From assembly GCA_032164245.1 (NCBI GenBank), contig JAVMKO010000010.1, positions 30,888,189 to 30,952,188 on the forward strand: 64,000 bases of DNA. The letters run 5' to 3'. The position numbers and the translations under genes were made by a program. The notes under the pieces were generated by a model. The model did not search any database. It had not been told where the DNA came from and saw only the letters and a program-made list of their open reading frames with translations. Of the stretch, positions 21,482-33,815 are shown in pieces; the stretch's first letter is position 1; each line of letters begins with the position of its first letter. The DNA comes from Sternotherus odoratus (lineage: Eukaryota > Chordata > Testudines > Kinosternidae).

Positions 21482-21822
21482 CAGTAAACCCTCGATTTAA
21501 CGGACCTCGATTTAACGGACTTTGGATGCAACGGACAACATTTCTGAGCAAGTCTGATGCATTCCTGATCCATTTCTGGCGGGCTGGCTGCCGGCTGCCG
21601 CCCAGCTCCCAGCAGCCGGTGCCCGGACGGGCTGGCTGATGACTCCCGGCAGCCGGTGCTCGGGTCCCAGCAGCGGGCGGGCTGCAGAGCTGCCGCCCCG
21701 ACCCTGTGGCGGGCGGGCTGCTGCTCCGACAGCTCATTTATTTATTATTATTAAATAACAGACTTTTTGATTTAACGGACACCCCCTCGCCCTAATTAGT
21801 CCGTTAAATGGAGGTTTTACTG
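21482..21822. mobile_element. pogo/Tigger-like MITE
   Basis: 24-bp terminal inverted repeats (CAGTAAACCCTCGATTTAAC and its partner, two mismatches) with flanking TA at 21480-21481 and 21823-21824. The left end carries a tandem second copy of CCTCGATTTAACGGAC. The interior is GC-rich. It sits about 290 bp upstream of the exon 2 acceptor. Confidence 0.9.
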
Positions 21823-22039
21823 TAGTCAATATATGTAAGTACATGCAATGCACAAACATAACAATACTGTACATCATACAGCATCTGTAGGATTTATAGG
21901 GCAGCAACAGTGATTAAGGTTTGTTTTTAAACCAAATACAAAGATTTTGCTTTAATGAGAGTTATACATTTACAATAGACTCCTAAACTCTCTAGGAAAT
22001 GCATAAAACTTTAGAGCTACGTTTTCAAATTCTGGCAAC

Positions 22040-22215
22040 ATAATAGGAATTGTCACACTGGAACACAGACCAATAGTCCTTCTAATCCAGCATCCTGTCT
22101 CCTTACAGTGACCTGCACAAAATATTTTTGAGGATTAAAATCCAGGCAGTAATGCCTCAAGCAATGCTAGGGGATATTTTTCCTTCCCTGCTCCCAGGGG
22201 GTGGGAGTCTTCCTA
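22040..22215 (-). mobile_element. CR1/L3-like LINE 3' fragment
   Basis: Reads GAATTGTCACACTGGAACACAG and AGTCCTTCTAATCCAGCATC on the plus strand. This is the reverse complement of the 3' end of the plus-strand LINE at 52790-54560. Degenerate. Confidence 0.65.
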
Positions 22216-24779
22216 ATCAAATTGTGAAGACTAATCGCTTTATATCATAATAAAACTGTGAAAATCAACTATTTAGTCATTTTACAAGTGTTATATTTAA
22301 TATAGTTCAAAATGATGCAAAATATATACCAAATAAAAATTAGTAATGTCCAGGTTTACCCAATGAATTGCTGGCTATTGCAGTTATATCAGTGATTGTC
22401 AAGTATGGTGCCATTTATAACATTTTAGATGATTGGTTAATGACACTTCTATGTCTACAAATGTTAGGGATCAACTTCTGAGAGTAAAATCTCAGTAGCT
22501 CTCATAATTTGGGCCTGATTCTGAAAGATACTGAGAACCTCTAACTTCCATTGACTTCAACAGAAGTTCAGAGCAGACACTTCACCAAGGAGAGACTTAG
22601 AACCTCCCAGGATCTGGCCCTATATTTGTATATCAGTGTAGCTTTTAAAATGAAAGCTCAGAGCTCAAGCAAAACTTCTGATGAGCTGGAACATGAGTAT
22701 TTCTTTTATAAACCTGCCCCATTGTGCTTGTGTACACAGCACAGCAGCTGATTTTCCATGATACACCAGTGATCTTACATTTGCAGAACAGTAGGAGGAC
22801 TGTGCTCTTACAGACATGTTATAAATTGTAAAAAAAGGTTTCTATACCAACCCAAAACTGACAGGCCATAGAGTACAAAATGCAGTCTCCCAACCAATCA
22901 ATACTCAGACTACAAACACTAAAACATGCTTGTACTTTGCATAATACAAAATTCCATGTATAGTATGCACATGCTATTTCAAATTTCATACTTGTGGAAT
23001 TTAAGTGCAGACTTATAAAATCAAGAACCACCAAAACATGTTAGTAACAGAGCAGAGACAAAATGGCTAAGTTCAAAAAGCTGTAATTTTAATCATTTAG
23101 TGTCAAAATCATTGTTCACTTTTTATTAACATGCATGGAATGGTGCAGACAGCACATTATATGCATCATAATATGTGCATATTAAAGAGTTAACCAAAGG
23201 CATTTCAAATTAAGACATACATTCAATCAAAGCAGGTACAACATTCTTAAAACCAAAGAAATCATTTTAAAGACCTGAGGTTATCCTACCACCAACAAAT
23301 CTTATACATACCTGTATGTACCTTTCCAGTAAAAATATTTTTGTTCAAAATAAATTGTTTATAATTGGTCTGCTATTCTGATTCTACCACATAATAGAAA
23401 TTCTTGTATCTCATAAAACAATTTTAGTATTGAATGGCAAGGTACAGAATATACTAATTCCCAGTCCCAGACACGTGCATGCACATACATTAAATCTAAG
23501 TTCAGAAGCATTTGCCAAACAAAGAATATCAACAGCAAGAGAGACAGAGAAAAAAAAAATGAACTCACCCACTATACTCACTCACACAATTCCCCATTAA
23601 AGGAAATTCTCTCAGGGCCTTCTTGAGTCTTTTAATCATGTCTTGAAACTCTGGGGAGCCATTGATTCCACAGTGTTCTGGTGTGCTACAAGTTGTGCAA
23701 GCTGTGAGCAACAAGGCTGAACTCTGCACACACAGATATCACCCACTTCACCTTGATGTTTACTTTAGGGGGTTGGTCTGAGGGATGTGTTAGTATACTT
23801 TAAGGAATGTACTATTACCAAAGTTATAACCCAGCCTTCTTAACTCTCTCACTGCTGTGACACACTGGAGATCTACTGGAACACTATTTTATTCTGCCAT
23901 GTATCACATTAACTAGTCAAGAAAGAATAATTTCAATTGTAGCTAACACCAAATGTATTGTAAACCTTTAAAGAGCTCTAAGTAACCCAACTTTAAAAGT
24001 ATGCGGAAATTTTAAATCTGCATTCAAAGTGATATTAATATCTAAAAAGAATAAATGAATTCCTTGAAAACAGCAATAGTGAGATGTCATGTTGTGATAC
24101 CTGGGAGCAAACACCTCTCTTTTTATGGGAGAAAGGGAGAGGTTCTGAGTGATCAAGCTAAGACACCCTAATACACTCAACCAGTTGTTTAGTGAAAGGT
24201 CAGTTCTTACTCATCACTCACAAAAGACAGAAGAAGGAATAGAGAAAAAATGAAAAGAATTCCTTACTACTAATTAACCCATAAGGATCACTCAGAACAT
24301 ATCAATATTTTTGCCTTATCTGATCATTTAAAACTTTTAAATACATATTGTTAGCTTTCTGGAAAGACATAACACCTATAAAAATGACCTAACCTAGTTG
24401 AATGTGCTCTGATATCCCCTAGTGGCTGATACCTACAAGATCATAATTTCATATACATGAGATGGACTGAGGCCCCTGGTCTTCTACTGATGAATTGCAA
24501 AAATTCAAAGGAATTTACAGATTTGTTTGGTTTAATACAGACCTCTGAAATCTCTCTGGATTTCTAAGATATGAAGCCTGAACTCCCTGAATGTGAATAA
24601 AGTTTGAGGAAAAGTACAGGCAAGTTAATGGTCCGACTGAGATGAAAATCAAACATCAGTTTAGACAGGAACTTAGAATCAAGATGAAGGATCACCTTAT
24701 CTTCATGAAACAATGTAGGGAGGATCAACAACCAAGTTTGTATCTGAGAAACTTTATGGGTTTATATTATGGGAATAAG
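22216..24779. other. Intron sequence, no gene seen
   Basis: AT-rich. About 22505-22620 (GGGCCTGATTCTGAAAGA … GGATCTGGCCCT) looks like a decayed short interspersed repeat with inverted ends. Nothing else recognised. Confidence 0.45.
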
Positions 24780-25444
24780 AAAACAAACTGACATGCTGGA
24801 TCAAACCAGTAGCTCCTGTAGTTCAGTTTCCTGTCTCTGACATGAGCCAGGAACAGATGCTTCAGTGGAAGGTGAAAAAACTCCATAGTTGACAATTTGA
24901 AACTGCCAACCCATAAAGGAAGTTTCTTCCTACCTCCTGACAGTTAGATGTTGATTTATTCTCTAAAGCATTTGGGTTTAAATCCCGTCTATTTTTTAAA
25001 TCCAATATAATACAGTTTTCTCATTATCCCATACGTCCAATCCTTTTATAAACGTTACTAATTTCTTGGCCTCAATGATATCTAGTGGCAATGAGTTCCA
25101 CATTTTAATCACACTGTGGCAAAAGGTATTTCTTTTTATCAATATTTTTGTAAATTTGTTGCCTTTTAATTTAATTTAATTTCCTTGTTTTTATATTTTA
25201 AGAAAACATATATAGTAGTGCTGGATTTACCATGTGTACACCATTCCTTATTTCATATAATTGTATTATGTCCCCTCTTATTTGTCTCCTCTCTAGGTCT
25301 CATTCTCTTGCTGACTGTCTCTGAACACCCATTATTTCTGCTATATCCTTTTTGAGACAGGATGATCAGAAATGAATACATGCCTACAACAATACTACAC
25401 ACAGAAATGAATACTGTACTCAAGGAGTGCGCATATCATTGATT
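24780..25444 (-). mobile_element. CR1/L3-like LINE, degenerate
   Basis: Antisense 3' portion. It contains TGCTGGATCAAACCAGTAG and CAGATGCTTCAGTGGAAGG, then pol C-terminal coding remnants (plus strand: CTAGTGGCAATGAGTTCCAC). All frames are broken. The right end meets the DIRS-like recombinase remnant near 25444. Confidence 0.75.
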
Positions 25445-25654
25445 TTTGCAATGACACTGAGGAACACTGCTTTCACAGGGAGATGGTAGAGAGAAGATTC
25501 TGACAAAGGTTCAAAAAATATTAAAATACTATTATATAAGTAGCATGTGCTCCAGAGGGAATATACAGAACAACCCTTTCATAAACTTTGTTACAGCAGG
25601 GTGAACAAAAACTGTTGATCTACCCTCCAAAGGGTAGAAAGTCAAGGTGACCAC
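25445..25654 (-). mobile_element. DIRS-like tyrosine recombinase remnant, left part (split by ERV)
   Basis: Minus-strand translation gives STVFVHPAVTKFMKGLFCIF and, after a frameshift, HLPVKAVFLSVIAKIN. These are patterns of the N-terminal part of DIRS-type tyrosine recombinases. It ends at the CCAC duplication of the ERV and continues at 31223. Confidence 0.65.
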
Positions 25655-26144
25655 TGTTGGAATAACACAATTTAGAAACAACTGTATTATGAATGTTGTG
25701 TAGTATGATTTTAAAAACTGTCTCAAACTGTACTTTCACTCCCTGTATATGAACTCTCAACCTCTAGCCTGGCATGCATCTTAAACTCATGTTTACCCTG
25801 CCACAGCTGGGCAAGGCGTCATAGTGTCTGAGTACCCCTAAGGATCCTGGCCTCCTGTTTACCAGACATGTAAATGGCATAGATTAATACTGAACAATGG
25901 ATGTGATAGTCATTAAGTGTTATCACCTGTGTAAGTGTATTGAAAGCCCCCCTCCCTTATTCACACCTGAGTATAAGAGAGGTCTCAGCCTGGCATGGAG
26001 CTGAGCCAGTTGTTTGGGTAATAACCCCTCTGACTCCTATTGCTTGCAATAAATCTGGTTTTCCAGAAAACCTACTGAGTAATGCCTGTTCTTTGTGAGT
26101 ATATTGGGATTAAAGCTCCAAAGGTAAAAGCAGTTTTTGCAACA
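25655..26144 (+). repeat. 5' LTR of the ERV
   Basis: TGTTGGAATAAC … TTTTTGCAACA, 490 bp. AATAAA polyadenylation signal at about 26047-26052 inside TTGCAATAAATCTGG. Same family as the solo LTR at 1984-2472. Confidence 0.95.
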
Positions 26145-26458
26145 ATTCTGGCACCTCCAGATGGGACACCTTTGGACGACTCCGTGATCACAACAGACCG
26201 ACCAGAGGAGGGAAAGTGTACACCAGGCCATTTTTGCCTGTCCTAACTCTCGATCCGGTCTGCAGTGATACCCGGAACGTTAAAGCGTGAGTCCCTACAA
26301 ATCAGGCAAGACCAGAGGTTTCTGGAGTTTGGTAGGCGCCTGGGAAACAGAGCGGTGTAAGTATCTCCATTACTCCCGTTGTTAATTTGGTTGGTGATTT
26401 TAGTACTTTTGTATTAATTTGCCGTTTGTAGATTCCTTGTGAATCATTTGGTATAACA

Positions 26459-26677
26459 ATGAGATCGGGTCGCTCCCGAGTGGAAGATTCCGCCTTTCCC
26501 TTTGGTTGTATGTTACGTAACTTTGGTAAATTTGAGAGTGATTATGGTATTAAGATAACTGAGAATGATTTAATTAAGTTTTGTCAGTCAAAATGGACCA
26601 CATTTGATCTTGGTTGGCCCGATTCCAGGTCCTTTAATGTCAGGGTTCATAAGAAGGTAATTAGAAATCAGCATTAA
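26459..26677 (+). pseudogene. ERV gag matrix-like remnant
   Basis: A 72-codon ORF about 315 bp downstream of the LTR. The pattern FGCMLRNF, YGIKITENDLIKFC and W-x2-FDLGWP resembles the matrix protein of gammaretrovirus-type Gag. A stop follows and no capsid or nucleocapsid is found. Not functional as it stands. Confidence 0.7.
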
Positions 26678-28197
26678 AACCAGTTCCCCTATATTAAATA
26701 GTTTTAGCTGGTACAGCTTGTAAAAGTAAACCTAAGATGTGCCTGGTAAGGATAGTGAGAAAAAGGGGTCCCTATGCCTTACCTGTGTCCTGTGTGGAGG
26801 AGTGTAACAGTGAGAAAGTGTGCCTGTGTCTGTCAGAAGTATTAACCTGCTTATGGAGAAAGCTACCTCAGTCTCCAAGCAGTTGTCTGTGTGCTGGGAC
26901 AAGGAAAGTAAAATCCCAAGCTGTGTGTCTAGTGAACAAAAAAAAAGAATGTGTTTTTAAATCTTCTAGAAGGTGTCTGTCAGCCTGTGATGGGTGAGAA
27001 TAGTGCAGTGTGTCAGAGTTGGTTTTGAATTCAGCTAATGCTCAGAAAAGTGATTTGGTTGTTGTGTTACCTACTAACAGATTAACAACTTGTACCAGGA
27101 AGGAAGCAATTCCTAAACTGGTATCTGGCAAAGGAAAGCAGGATAACTCTAACCTCTTGTTCAGTAAGTCTGTGAATTTGCCTGAAAGGAGATTTTGTAA
27201 AAAAATCCGCCTGATAGGAAAAGGATGATCATAAAATGTGAGTAAAAAATTTGATTGCTCAGGAAAGTATTCCTTGGGAGCAAGCTCTTGGTGAAAGGGG
27301 TAAAAACGGGATTTATAAGTGGTGAATTGTTTCCTAAAGAAGTTCCTGAGGGAAAAATATGTAAGCAGTTTGCTGCAGTTAAAAAGTGTAAAAGTGATTT
27401 GAGTGGAGATAGCTTTGAGAAGGAATTGGAACATCCCTATATCCAAGTGGCTGTGTTTCACCAGTGATAGGGAAACAAGATTGTTCAGGGAGGAATGTCC
27501 CCATGCTGATTCTGCAGGTAGACAGTCTGTGTCTCAGGCTCAAAAGATAACTGGGTAGATGTATCTTCAGAGCAGAACAGCTGTGCAGTTAGTATCGTAA
27601 GTGGTATACCCTCATCTCTAGACACTTTGAATGCAACTTGTGGTCTCTGGGTAAAGAAAGACAATGAAACTTTAAAACTAGCTTGTTAGTAAAAATAAAT
27701 AGTATCTCTTGTAAACCTAGCCCCAAAAGCTTTATTCTGTGAAAATGCAAATTACTTGCTAATGTCTGTCTCAGGGCCCCATTGACCTCCAAGTACCCAG
27801 GAAAGCTTATGCTTCAAAACTTTATAGTTAGTCTTTAAGGTGCCACAGGACTTTGTTACCTACAGTAGTGGTGTTTCAAATCACTGTGTTTCAAAGGCAA
27901 AAGTTAAAAGTAAAAATTCTAGTAGAAATAATTGTATTCTTTTAGGCTGTAACTAGCTTTGAATCCAAAAAGCAAGCCAGAAAACATCTGTTTTCATGTA
28001 AATTACCTAATTGATAAAAAGTAACTGAAACCTGGTTTGCCTAGAAAACAAATAAAAGAAATAATTTTAGTAAAAACAAAAAAATGTTTTAGTGTCTTTA
28101 AAATGTCTGTAAATAAATCCTTATGATGAGTAATCCAAGCACAGAGATTATTAGCTTGCAAGTATGTGGCAATAGATGGTTTGGTTGAATTTGTTAA

Positions 28198-28204
<7 letters not shown>

Positions 28205-28254
<50 letters not shown>
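28205..28254. repeat. (TA)25 microsatellite
   Basis: Fifty bases of uninterrupted TA inside the ERV, preceded by GTGTG. Likely polymorphic in length. Confidence 0.98.
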
Positions 28255-28259
<5 letters not shown>

Positions 28260-28862
28260 ATAACTAATTCCCTTAGAAAGGGTGGAGATATGTTTGTCTG
28301 TTTAGTTGGTTGGTTTTTGGTCTTTCAGAAAAATCAAAGAAAGCTATGCCAGCTGACAAACTTTGCACTTACTGGCACAATAAGAATTGTATTTTATGTT
28401 CTATGTCTTGTTTGTCTAAGTGGCCAAAACTGTGTTTGTGATAAATTGTACATAAAGCAATATACTTCAGAATTGAAATATAGATATTTGTTTATTCAAT
28501 TTGTAATATAAAATTGTTTTTACAATGTTAAGGTTTAAATATACTTGTTATAATTTCACTAGCTAAGAACAATGTGAACAATAATTTTCAATTGAAATTA
28601 AGTACCAATAGACTTTGGAAGCATTAACATGACAAGTTAACTCACTCCTCAAATTGCACATGGAATTCTTCTGGCTACCCCCAGATTTCTAGCCAGAGAG
28701 CGAGGGAGGGAAGAAAGCTATTAGACACCAGAGGTACCAAGTGGCCTCAACAGTTAGTATGCTTGTCCTGTTCTGTTACTCCAAAGCTCTGTAATTCAGT
28801 TATTTTTATTATAAAATTGTATGTAAAACTAAAGTACTGTATAAAAACAATGTAAGATAAAA

Positions 28863-28896
28863 AAGGTGTGTGTGTGAGAGTATGAGAGAGAGAGGG
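28863..28896. repeat. GT/GA-rich microsatellite
   Basis: GTGTGTGTGTGAGAG followed by a GAGAGAGAGA run. Compound simple repeat. Confidence 0.9.
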
Positions 28897-29255
28897 AGGT
28901 CTAAAATGCTCACTCAGTTGTAAAGTTTGTAACGCTGCCAAGTATTAATGAAATGTGTTAGTTTTTTTGTTGTTACTCACAGGTAAAGAATACATTACCT
29001 AAAGATCCTAAACAGCCTTGCTACATCTTGGGACTGATGTAAAAAGATTTGCCTGTCATATCAGCAATTCAATCGAAAGAAGTCACAAAGTCCATCCAGA
29101 AACTGGCCCTGAGCTGTCTTTCTTTTTGAGAAGCCTCAAATTAACTTTTCTGAACTGCCATCCTGTGTATAGCATTTCCTACCAAAAGAGCAAATGCTTA
29201 GACTGTGGACAAATATTTCTTAAATGATTTTATCCCTAGGTATTGGTACCCAAGA

Positions 29256-29690
29256 TGACAGACTTAAACCGTGGGTCTCATTTTACAGAAACAGCTTTTC
29301 AGCAAGTTATGAGTGCCTTGAAAGTTCAGTAGAAGTGCCACACACCTTGGCACCTGCAATCTAATGGCCAGGTTAAAAGGACAAATATGCAAAGACACTG
29401 GTCTTAACTGGATAAATGCATTACCCCTTGTGCTGCATAATCTCCATGACACTCCTAGAGGTCAAATTAAGTTATCACCTTTTGAACTACTTTTTGGCAG
29501 GCCTTCCTCAGTTTACCTAGTCAAATATTCCATGACTGCTGATTTGGTGCTTGAAAAAGCAGGACTAACTTCTTTTGTTTTACAGCTCCAGAGACAGGCT
29601 AACTCTCTCCACAGATATGAGACTGCTTTTAAATGTAAAAGCACACCCGATAGAACCTGGTTCTTGAGTCTTTATTAAAGCCTACAAGGA
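29256..29690 (+). pseudogene. ERV integrase remnant
   Basis: A plus-strand reading gives a core-like RGSHFTE stretch, a broken TPWHLQSNGQVK segment, then an open frame with LNWINALPLVLHNLHDTPRG and LSPFELLFGRP. These are patterns of the gammaretroviral integrase core and C-terminal domain. Interrupted by stops and at least one frameshift. Confidence 0.8.
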
Positions 29691-30717
29691 AGTTCTGCTC
29701 CAGCCCCTGTGAAAAGGACCATACCAGGTGCCTGGGCCACCCCAACCATCATCAAGGTGGCAGAAAAGGAAGCCTAAATTCTCCATGCCTGATGCAAGCA
29801 TGCCCTTTTCCCAGATGACAACAAGGCAGCTGAGGCCTCCACCCTCCACGGACCAGGATGAGAATTAGACGACAGCAGGGGCAACCCAAGCCCTAGCAAC
29901 TGGAGAGGGGACGATGAAGAACCCTGAAGAAAAGTGGCTAGCGAAGGCCGTGCCGGGTCTCAGCCTGAAGATAAAATTCAAAAGGACTTAATAATGTTTA
30001 TCAAATTGAAGTATTAATCAATTTTAAGTTATTAATCTTGTTTTAGATTAAGCAAAATTTATTTCATGAGTATAATGTTTTTTATTAGATATTTCCAGAA
30101 AGTCAAAACCTCTATTTTGAAAAATAGAAGTGATTGTTAAGTGTGTACTTAGTTCTTAGTAGATGCAGGATGGAAACTCCTCTGTGTACCTATCCCTCTG
30201 ATTACTGTTAACATGACTTGAATGCTACCAAAATAGAGATCTGGTCCAGCATAATCTAACATGGGACCAAACTTAGTATTTTGTAACAAGTAACTCATGG
30301 TTGGATAAAAATAAAGCTTCCACCAGTAAATTAGCACTTTTTGGAACATGATATTAAGTATGTAAAGCTACAGTCTATTATGTATTGCCCTCCAACTAGA
30401 CGGGTTCATACTTAGCTTAACTCAAATTTGCTCCCAAGCTTCAATGTTCAGAATGTTTGTTTAAAAGACAAACCAAGCAGTTAATCTCAGTGAGAGTCTA
30501 TCCTGAAACAAGTGGGCAAGTCAAAATGGCCTGAAACATAATGTTAGCTGCCCAAAGAATAATATATGCTCTCATGAATGAGAAATGCTATGTCTTTGCA
30601 AATATCTACCTCAATACCCCAATACTGGGTGTGCCTAAACTGAATAGTACCTATAAATTGGTGCATAATTTAAAAACTAAAAGTAATTTGCTTTTAAAAT
30701 ACAAAAAAAATTATCTT
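29691..30717 (+). other. ERV 3' interior, no env recognised
   Basis: AT-rich with short ORFs only. No signal peptide, furin site or transmembrane subunit pattern was seen where env should lie. Confidence 0.55.
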
Positions 30718-30732
30718 TTAAAGAGGAGGGAT

Positions 30733-31222
30733 TGTTGGAATAACACAATTTAGAAACAACTGTATTATGAATGTTGTGTAGTATGATTTTAAAAACTGTC
30801 TCAAACTGTACTTTCACTCCCTGTATATGAACTCTCAACCTCTAGCCTGGCATGCATCTTAAACTCATGTTTACCCTGCCACAGCTGGGCAAGGCGTCAT
30901 AGTGTCTGAGTACCCCTAAGGATCCTGGCCTCCTGTTTACCAGACATGTAAATGGCATAGATTAATACTGAACAATGGATGTGATAGTCATTAAGTGTTA
31001 TCACCTGTGTAAGTGTATTGAAAGCCCCCCTCCCTTATTCACACCTGAGTATAAGAGAGGTCTCAGCCTGGCATGGAGCTGAGCCAGTTGTTTGGGTAAT
31101 AACCCCTCTGACTCCTATTGCTTGCAATAAATCTGGTTTTCCAGAAAACCTACTGAGTAATGCCTGTTCTTTGTGAGTATATTGGGATTAAAGCTCCAAA
31201 GGTAAAAGCAGTTTTTGCAACA
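30733..31222 (+). repeat. 3' LTR of the ERV
   Basis: 490 bp, reading identical to the 5' LTR. Preceded by the polypurine tract and followed by CCAC. Confidence 0.95.
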
Positions 31223-31226
31223 CCAC

Positions 31227-32120
31227 CCAGGTAGACCTTGACTGTACTCTGACACTGTTCATTGCTCCAAGTGGAGTAAACAGTCCAAGATTAAAGTGAT
31301 GGAGGATCATCTGAGGTCCATTATCTTTTGCGCTACCTAAATGTAGAATCTCTCCCACTTCACTAAATAGGTTTGCCTCGCTGAGGACTTCCTGCTTTCC
31401 AGTATGATCTTTTGGACTTTGTCAGAACATTCTTGATTTAGTTTTCTAGCAGTCAGGAAGATAAGTTATCAGCCTAAAAGACTATGAATTCAGGTAGAGA
31501 ACCTCATCCCAAAGCTGAGACAAGAGAGTAAGTAAATCGGGAAGATCGATTTGCAGCTTTTATATCAATTCTAGAATGCCCCAAGTTGGGACTTTCAACA
31601 GTACTCAGTTTCCTTCTTGTATAATTTTCCAGATGGTCTTTCCGATCACCAGGATTTGAGAGAATGAGTAACTCCCGATGCCAATCCAGGAGAATGGCAT
31701 TTAGTAGGTGCTGGTCCTCCTTGCCTCTGGAGTAGATCCAGAGATTTTTGGTATTGTCTCTGGTGGAAAAGTGATTATCTAGGGTTTTGCCCCATTTGCA
31801 GAAATGTTAATGCAGAACTGAGTCTTTATGGGATTGTTCTTGAAACTGATTGTATTGTGCCTTTAAAAATCTGCTAAGGCATTTTCTTTTCCCAGGAGAT
31901 AAAAGGCAATTACAATGAACTGATAGCAGGTGCTCCCCTCCTAGATCAAGACAGTCTGCTATTTATAGCTGGCAATATGAGGCTTCCTTTGGTGTTTGGC
32001 CCCAGGGTGGATTTCAGGAAGATTCGATTTAATCATGGATTTCTAATAAAAGTGCATTCTTGTTGGTTGTTATAACAATACATATTCTTCACAACTCAGA
32101 TAGATGAGACGCAAACTGGG
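31227..32120 (-). mobile_element. DIRS-like pol remnant, right part (RNase H to recombinase linker)
   Basis: Continuation of 25445-25654 beyond the ERV. Minus-strand reading shows GKENALADF (an RNase H C-terminal pattern) and, downstream, HFSTRDNTKNLWIYSRG then LLNAILLDW. These match the DLFATxxN … CSRG … DAxLxxW linker typical of DIRS elements. Frameshifts and stops throughout. Outer limit approximate. Confidence 0.6.
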
Positions 32121-32552
32121 TCTCCTTTATGGTGTGAAAGTTTTCCCTTCGAGTGAGAGAATGATATGGTAGGACTCAAATCAATGAAAGCTACACTCAG
32201 AAAGACCTAAAGACTTCTGGAATATGCTGCTCAAACAGTTTCCCTTTTGTTTCTACAGCCTGTCCCTCCCTTCTCACGTTTATCTCCAGACTTCTTCTCC
32301 TTGTCCAGATCAATTCCGCCCTCAACAATCTTCTATTCACTGAACTTTCTGGAACTTCCCACTTTTAGAGAGAGGTAATGGATTGACTCTGTGTACACAA
32401 ATTTGCAGAGGGACAATAGGGTTGAAGTCTGTTATTTGTCACCTGTTTTATTTATTTATTTAAAATATTATTTGCTGCTAACAAGCATGTTATATCTGGA
32501 GACACATATCCACTGTTTGAGAACTGCAAAACTAAGCCTCTCTGATAGTATC
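32121..32552. other. Intron sequence, no gene seen
   Basis: May be a further decayed part of the DIRS-like element, but no motif supports this. Confidence 0.4.
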
Positions 32553-32560
32553 TTCTAGAC

Positions 32561-33262
32561 CAGGGGTGGGCAAACTTTTTGGCCCAAGGGCCACATCAGG
32601 GTTGAAAAATTGTACAGAGGGCCGGGTAGGGAAGGCTGTGCCTCCCCAAACAGTCTGGCCCCGCCTCCTATCCGACCCCCCCCACACACACTTCCCACTC
32701 CCTGACTACCCCCCTCAGAACCACTGACCCATCCACCCACTCCAGAGGCCCCCGCCCCTAACGACCCCCAGACCCTATGCCCTATCTAAGCCCCCCTGCT
32801 CCTTGTTCCCTGACCGTCCCCTCCTAGATTCCCCAACCTAGCTGCTCCCCCAGGACCCCACCCCCTGCTCTCTGTCCCTTGACCGCCCCAACCCCTGCCC
32901 CCCCCCCCCCGGACTCCCTGGCCCATATACAACCCCCCTATTCCTCATCCCCTGATCGCCCCCCCAGAACTTTCACCCCATCCTTTCACCCCACTCTCTG
33001 TCCCCTGACTGACCCCCCAGGACTCCCTGCCCCTTACCCAACTCCCCCGGCCTCCTTACCACACCGCTAAGAACAGCGTGTCTGGTGGCCTGGCCGGACA
33101 TACTGCCCCACTCTTCTGCCAGAGCACGTAGCCTCTCCAGAGTGCTGCCCGTGAGGCGGTATGGCTCTGGAGGAAGGGGGGACAACAGGAGAGGGCTGGG
33201 GGCTGGGCAGGAAGGTCCTGCAGGCCGGACGTGGCCCGCAGGCCGCAGTTTGCCCACCCCTT
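32561..33262. mobile_element. hAT-type element, 702 bp
   Basis: Ends CAGGGGTGGGCAAACT and AGTTTGCCCACCCCTT are inverted repeats. An exact 8-bp duplication TTCTAGAC flanks it (32553-32560 and 33263-33270). The interior is C-rich and non-coding. Confidence 0.93.
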
Positions 33263-33270
33263 TTCTAGAC

Positions 33271-33815
33271 TGAGCACTGAGTCCCACGGGGTAGAAAGAA
33301 AGATTATTTAGGTTAATCTATACAGAAGACCCTGGAACACCATAAGATTGGGTCCCTAATCCATGAACTAGTGGAACTAATTTACAAAATTTTCTTAAAC
33401 ATTACCTGACTATATTGTCTCATGCTATAGAATTAGAATTTATAATTTAACACAACCAATCTGGGACTGAACAAAGACCTTGAGTGGCTTGCTAATTACA
33501 AAAACAGCTTCTCCTCCCTCCGAGTTCACACCTTCAATTCAGCTGCTAGAAGAATACCTCACCTCCCTGATTTGAGATAACAAGCTGGTTCAGCCTGATT
33601 GGACTAACCTTGTTACCTCCTACCTGATTCTTGACTATTTATCTATACCTATTTAACTATATAAGAAATGTATGTCTCAATCCAAGAGAGCATGCTGCAT
33701 GAGTACAGAAGACATTGAGTTCTTTATCTTGTATGCCTCAGATAGTCACAATCTGGTTCAACTAGATATCAGAGGCTTTGAAGTATTTTTGTTCCTTACA
33801 GCTAGGTGACAAAAT
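33271..33815. repeat. Probable dispersed repeat sequence
   Basis: About 33480-33660 (TGAGTGGCTTGCTAATTAC, ACCTCCCTGATTTGAG, TACCTGATTCTTGACTA) resembles an abundant reptilian interspersed repeat whose class I cannot name. The rest is unassigned. Confidence 0.4.

Larger units (their letters stand above)
26678..29255 (+). other. Degenerate ERV interior
   Basis: Stops in all frames and no recognisable capsid, protease or reverse transcriptase. It includes a SINE-like scrap near 27800-27860 (GAAAGCTTATGCTTC, AGGTGCCACAGGACT) and two microsatellites. The interior may be a non-coding replacement rather than simple decay. Confidence 0.55.
25651..31226 (+). mobile_element. Gammaretrovirus-like endogenous retrovirus, decayed or non-autonomous
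   Basis: A provirus of 5568 bp (25655-31222) has two 490-bp LTRs that read as identical, and a 4-bp target duplication CCAC (25651-25654 and 31223-31226). A primer-binding-site candidate TGGCACCTCCAGATGGGA lies at 26149-26166, and a polypurine tract (AAAGAGGAGGG) precedes the 3' LTR. The interior keeps only a gag matrix-like piece and a broken integrase. Protease, reverse transcriptase and env are not recognisable. It is antisense to PEAK1. Confidence 0.92.

Noticed and set aside
27042..27461. 139-codon minus-strand ORF in the ERV
   Set aside because: Antisense to the provirus, AT-rich, no domain. Likely chance.
28176..28511. 111-codon ORF with a Tyr-Ile repeat
   Set aside because: The repeat is the (TA)25 microsatellite read as protein.
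29691..30717. Possible ERV env gene
   Set aside because: No signal peptide, cleavage site or transmembrane pattern, and the longest ORF is about 70 codons.
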